This document shows positions 5,525-7,515 of a stretch of DNA of 7,515 nt, one piece after another. The notes below the pieces were generated by a model. The model saw only the letters and a list, made by a program, of their open reading frames with translations, was not told where the DNA came from and searched no databases. Source of the stretch: Candidatus Cloacimonadota bacterium (lineage in GTDB: Bacteria > Cloacimonadota > Cloacimonadia > Cloacimonadales > TCS61); contig DAOWES010000046.1 of assembly GCA_030638385.1 (NCBI GenBank), positions 1-7,515 of the forward strand, written 5' to 3'. Position 1 is the stretch's first letter. Each line of letters begins with the position of its first letter. Position numbers and translations under genes: made by a program.

Positions 5525-5558
5525 CATTTACGGAAATAAAAAAAAGGGAGCAAGAAAG

Positions 5559-5594
5559 ATGCTTATATTAATTGGGAAAAATAAATTCATTTGA
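5559..5594 (+). CDS. Possible 11-aa mini-ORF
   Basis: ATG at 5559 is preceded by GGGAG (5546-5550) with eight bases between, and encodes MLILIGKNKFI before a TGA. The stop falls five bases before the 12-bp hairpin at 5599-5631, an arrangement like a leader peptide with an attenuating structure. No downstream gene is close enough to make that firm, and a chance ORF of this size is common. Confidence 0.15.
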   Translation: MLILIGKNKFI

Positions 5595-5598
5595 GATC

Positions 5599-5631
5599 GC
5601 TCGAGATGAAATATTTTGTTCATTCTCGAGC
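5599..5631. repeat. 12-bp hairpin with one bulge
   Basis: GCTCGAGATGAA (5599-5610) pairs with TTCATTCTCGAGC (5619-5631) around ATATTTTG, with a single bulged T. Neither side is followed by a T-run, so it is not a simple terminator. It could be a structured RNA element or a protein-binding palindrome. Confidence 0.5.
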
Positions 5632-5724
5632 TAAAATTACAATTGAAATTTTAAAAAAATACTCCAAGATGGGGGGTATAGATAACTGAAATATTGGGGT
5701 GTGAATTTACTAAAATGAGGGATT

Positions 5725-5778
5725 ATGAAATATGAGGGACAACTTGTTAAAGCTATATTAATTACCAAGAATAAGTAA
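5725..5778 (+). CDS. Possible 17-aa mini-ORF
   Basis: ATG at 5725 follows GAGGGA (5717-5722) and encodes MKYEGQLVKAILITKNK before TAA. The Shine-Dalgarno-like sequence is close to the start (two to four bases). It ends about 80 bases before the exported-protein gene. It resembles no known peptide and may be chance. Confidence 0.15.
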   Translation: MKYEGQLVKAILITKNK

Positions 5779-5799
5779 TTTTACAATTTTTTGTGCTAA

Positions 5800-5816
5800 T
5801 GGTCTAAAATTGACCA
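5800..5816. promoter_or_regulatory. Inverted repeat over the -35 box, possible operator
   Basis: TGGTC (5800-5804) and GACCA (5812-5816) are perfect inverted arms around TAAAATT, and the right arm overlaps the TTGACC box. A regulator bound here would affect promoter use, but the arms are short. Confidence 0.3.
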
Positions 5817-5838
5817 AATAAATTAACTGCGGTAAATT
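5810..5838 (+). promoter_or_regulatory. Promoter of the exported-protein genes
   Basis: TTGACC (5810-5815), a 17-base spacer and TAAATT (5833-5838) fit a housekeeping promoter with five and four of six consensus bases. Transcription would begin near 5845. That is after the upstream in-frame ATG at 5841 and before the one at 5862, which agrees with the start chosen for the next gene. Confidence 0.5.
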
Positions 5839-5861
5839 TAATGCCGCTGACGAGGGAAAAA

Positions 5862-6239
5862 ATGTTTTCAAAAAAAAATATAATCGTAATAGCTATTTTG
5901 GCTGTAATGTTGATGGGTAGTGTGGTGTTAAGTGCTGCGACTGCTAACGTATGTGTTACTACAAATGGTAACGGAACAGGTTACGTTTCGATGGTAAGTT
6001 TAGAAATACGGCACACTACTTATGACAATGTAAGCTATGAAACAGGTGAGAATGATGTTCCGCTACCTATAATGGATAACACAGCTTATATGGCATGTGC
6101 ATATGGAGTTTCTGATAATCATTGTGAAACTGATAACGATTCTGCTTTTTTTACACCAGGTAGTGGAACAATCCGTCTTGAATTAGATATTAATGGATAT
6201 GAATATCTTGATCCTCCAACCGACCCGATTAGTAGATAA
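5862..6239 (+). CDS. Unrecognised small exported protein
   Basis: A 125-aa protein of no family I recognise. Residues 1-28 form a clear Sec signal peptide: MFSKK, a hydrophobic core IIVIAILAVMLMGSVVL, then SAATA with likely cleavage after A28. The mature part is about 97 aa, acidic and polar, with three cysteines (C31, C79, C88), Gly/Asn-rich NGNGTGY (35-41) and an ending DPPTDPISR. There is no lipobox, no second membrane segment and no sorting domain, so a free periplasmic or secreted protein is likely. I start at ATG 5862 because GAGGGA lies five bases upstream and the predicted promoter starts transcription after the other in-frame ATG (5841). Codons 3-6 contain a run of nine A (5870-5878). 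The beta-propeller gene follows after a hairpin, probably in the same transcript. Confidence 0.8.
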   Translation: MFSKKNIIVIAILAVMLMGSVVLSAATANVCVTTNGNGTGYVSMVSLEIRHTTYDNVSYETGENDVPLPIMDNTAYMACAYGVSDNHCETDNDSAFFTPGSGTIRLELDINGYEYLDPPTDPISR

Positions 6240-6252
6240 AAGTAGTTAATTT

Positions 6253-6276
6253 GCCCGGAGCGAATTAGCTCCGGGC
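6253..6276 (+). terminator. GC-rich intercistronic hairpin, partial terminator or mRNA stabiliser
   Basis: GCCCGGAGC (6253-6261) pairs perfectly with GCTCCGGGC (6268-6276) around GAATTA, just 13 bases after the stop of the small exported protein. It is the most GC-rich spot in this AT-rich region. The following sequence is TATTAAATTATGG, not a clean T-run, so termination would be incomplete. It could let the small protein be made in excess over the downstream propeller protein, or protect the mRNA 3' end. Confidence 0.6.
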
Positions 6277-6297
6277 TATTAAATTATGGAGAACATT

Positions 6298-7515
6298 ATG
6301 AAAAAAATAAGTTTATTATCAATTATTCTTTCCCTCTTTTTTTGCCAACTTTCGGCAACCTTTGAGATAGAGAAGGTAGATGATTTTGGTTTTGCTCAGA
6401 CAATAAGCAAATCGACAGTACAAGATAGATATTTATATAGTTTAATAGATTTTGGTTTCGAGATTTCTTATATTGAAGATAGCGGAGAACTAACTTTTGT
6501 TTCCCGGTATATCGTTCCCAGATCCCGAGATTTTATTGTTGATAATGATTTTATTTATGTTCTTTCATCATCCAATGAAACTGATGATTTTCAAAATAAA
6601 ATATTAAAAATAGATATCGCGGATAAAGCTAATCCAATAATTTCTGGTGAGATTAAATTAGAAGATAAATTTGTAGCATCTAAGATTGAACTATACAATC
6701 AGCACCTGCTTCTTCGTCAAGACATGGGGAGGCTCTTCAATTATACATTTTATAATCTTGAAGATCTTTCCGAAGTGAGCTCTTTTAAACAATCAGAATA
6801 TTTAGAAAGTATAAATAATTCTTATGCTTTCTCTCGTGTGAATAATTCAAATAACCTTAATATTTATGATTTTTCTGAGCCAAATAATAGGGATATTATT
6901 GGTAATGTAGATTTATCTAATTATCATAATTCAGAAAATAGTATTTGGCAAATAAAAACTATCAATGATACAATTGCAGTATGTGCTTCCCAGAGATTTT
7001 TCTCCTTCTGGGATATGAATTCCGCCACCGAATGGGAGTTTATTAGCCATATACAAACAGATTCCACTTCATATCTTCTTAACCCGTCATTTACAGTAGA
7101 AGATAATAAATTAATTATTCCCACTCTATTTGATATAAGCATGTGGGATATTTCTGATGTTTATAATCCACAATTACAATATTCTCTTCCTCATATAAAT
7201 TATTTTACAATAGTAGTTACAGGTTCGGGATATCAAAATAATTATTACCTAAATACATACCATAATGGTATGCAACGCTTTAAAATTATTGATAACGAGA
7301 TCCTTTATTGTGAAGACATTGCCGAAAATTTTGCTCCGCTTAGCTCAGGGAAATATAATAATTATCTTTTTGTTTCTTCATACTGTCATGGCATAAGTGT
7401 CTATGATGTAAGTAACCCGATGGTTCCGGAAAAGATTAATACTTTATTTGAAAATGAATATATCTCTGGTTTCAGAGTTTATGACAATACACTCTCAGGC
7501 TATTTTTCAAGTACA
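6298..7515 (+). CDS. Secreted beta-propeller protein with LVIVD-like repeats (3' end outside window)
   Basis: The frame is open for 406 codons to the window edge without a stop. Residues 1-20 are a Sec signal peptide (MKKISLLSIILSLFFCQLSA, cleavage after A20). C16 is not in a lipobox because F precedes it. The rest consists of repeats of the type 'hydrophobic-x-I-x-D-I/V-S-x-P-x-P-x-x-I', best at ILKIDIADKANPII (102-115), LNIYDFSEPNNRDII (187-201), ISMWDISDVYNPQL (280-293) and ISVYDVSNPMVPEKI (366-380). Weaker units start near 54, 145, 233 and 324, so eight blade-like units are spaced 41-48 residues apart. This fits LVIVD-repeat propellers of the cell surface. The start at 6298 has GGAGA six bases upstream, and an in-frame ATG at 6286 overlaps that site. 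A C-terminal sorting domain, if any, lies beyond the window. Ligand unknown. Confidence 0.85.
   Translation, partial: MKKISLLSIILSLFFCQLSATFEIEKVDDFGFAQTISKSTVQDRYLYSLIDFGFEISYIEDSGELTFVSRYIVPRSRDFIVDNDFIYVLSSSNETDDFQNKILKIDIADKANPIISGEIKLEDKFVASKIELYNQHLLLRQDMGRLFNYTFYNLEDLSEVSSFKQSEYLESINNSYAFSRVNNSNNLNIYDFSEPNNRDIIGNVDLSNYHNSENSIWQIKTINDTIAVCASQRFFSFWDMNSATEWEFISHIQTDSTSYLLNPSFTVEDNKLIIPTLFDISMWDISDVYNPQLQYSLPHINYFTIVVTGSGYQNNYYLNTYHNGMQRFKIIDNEILYCEDIAENFAPLSSGKYNNYLFVSSYCHGISVYDVSNPMVPEKINTLFENEYISGFRVYDNTLSGYFSST

Noticed and set aside
6298..6360. Lipoprotein signal peptide in the propeller protein (Cys at residue 16)
   Set aside because: The residues before Cys are L-F-F, not a lipobox. 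A normal cleavage site (LSA) follows four residues later.
6924..7142. 72-codon ORF on the - strand
   Set aside because: It is antisense to the propeller protein, which has a signal peptide and recognisable repeats. No ribosome binding site or family was seen.

Overview
The window is low-GC bacterial DNA with four parts: an AmmeMemoRadiSam gene pair, a tRNA cluster, a YkoEDC-type ECF vitamin transporter, and a repeat-rich spacer leading to two genes for exported proteins. I infer a Gram-negative anaerobe or fermenter of the FCB/Cloacimonadota kind. The reasons are the low GC, the secreted beta-propeller protein with LVIVD-like repeats, and the intergenic 'cacgaag'-type dispersed repeats. This placement is inference, since no phylogenetic marker protein is present.

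Positions 1-302 are non-coding, with short direct repeats and a long hairpin that may terminate an upstream gene. Positions 303-1687 (+) hold MEMO1-family component B followed directly by AMMECR1-family component A. The radical SAM partner that names the system is not in the window. Three tRNAs follow on the same strand (Gly-GCC, Cys-GCA, Leu-UAA), all with encoded CCA, closed by a strong hairpin terminator at 2008-2040.

Positions 2093-4753 (-) form a tight overlapping operon that converges on the tRNAs: ykoE-like substrate component, ykoD-like double ATPase (TTG start) and ykoC-like transmembrane coupling protein. By family this should be an energy-coupling-factor importer for thiamine or its hydroxymethylpyrimidine moiety. 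I find no TPP riboswitch in front of it.

Positions 4769-5861 hold no convincing protein gene. The first half is made of degenerate copies of dispersed repeats in both orientations plus small palindromes. The second half has phased A-tracts, a TATAAA box followed by an orphan hairpin terminator with a G9 run (a possible small RNA of about 90 nt), two mini-ORFs with Shine-Dalgarno-like sequences and a 12-bp hairpin. A plausible promoter at 5810-5838 then leads into an unrecognised exported 125-aa protein. A GC-rich intercistronic hairpin separates it from a secreted beta-propeller protein that runs off the right edge. The exported pair and its structured leader are the least explained part of the window.
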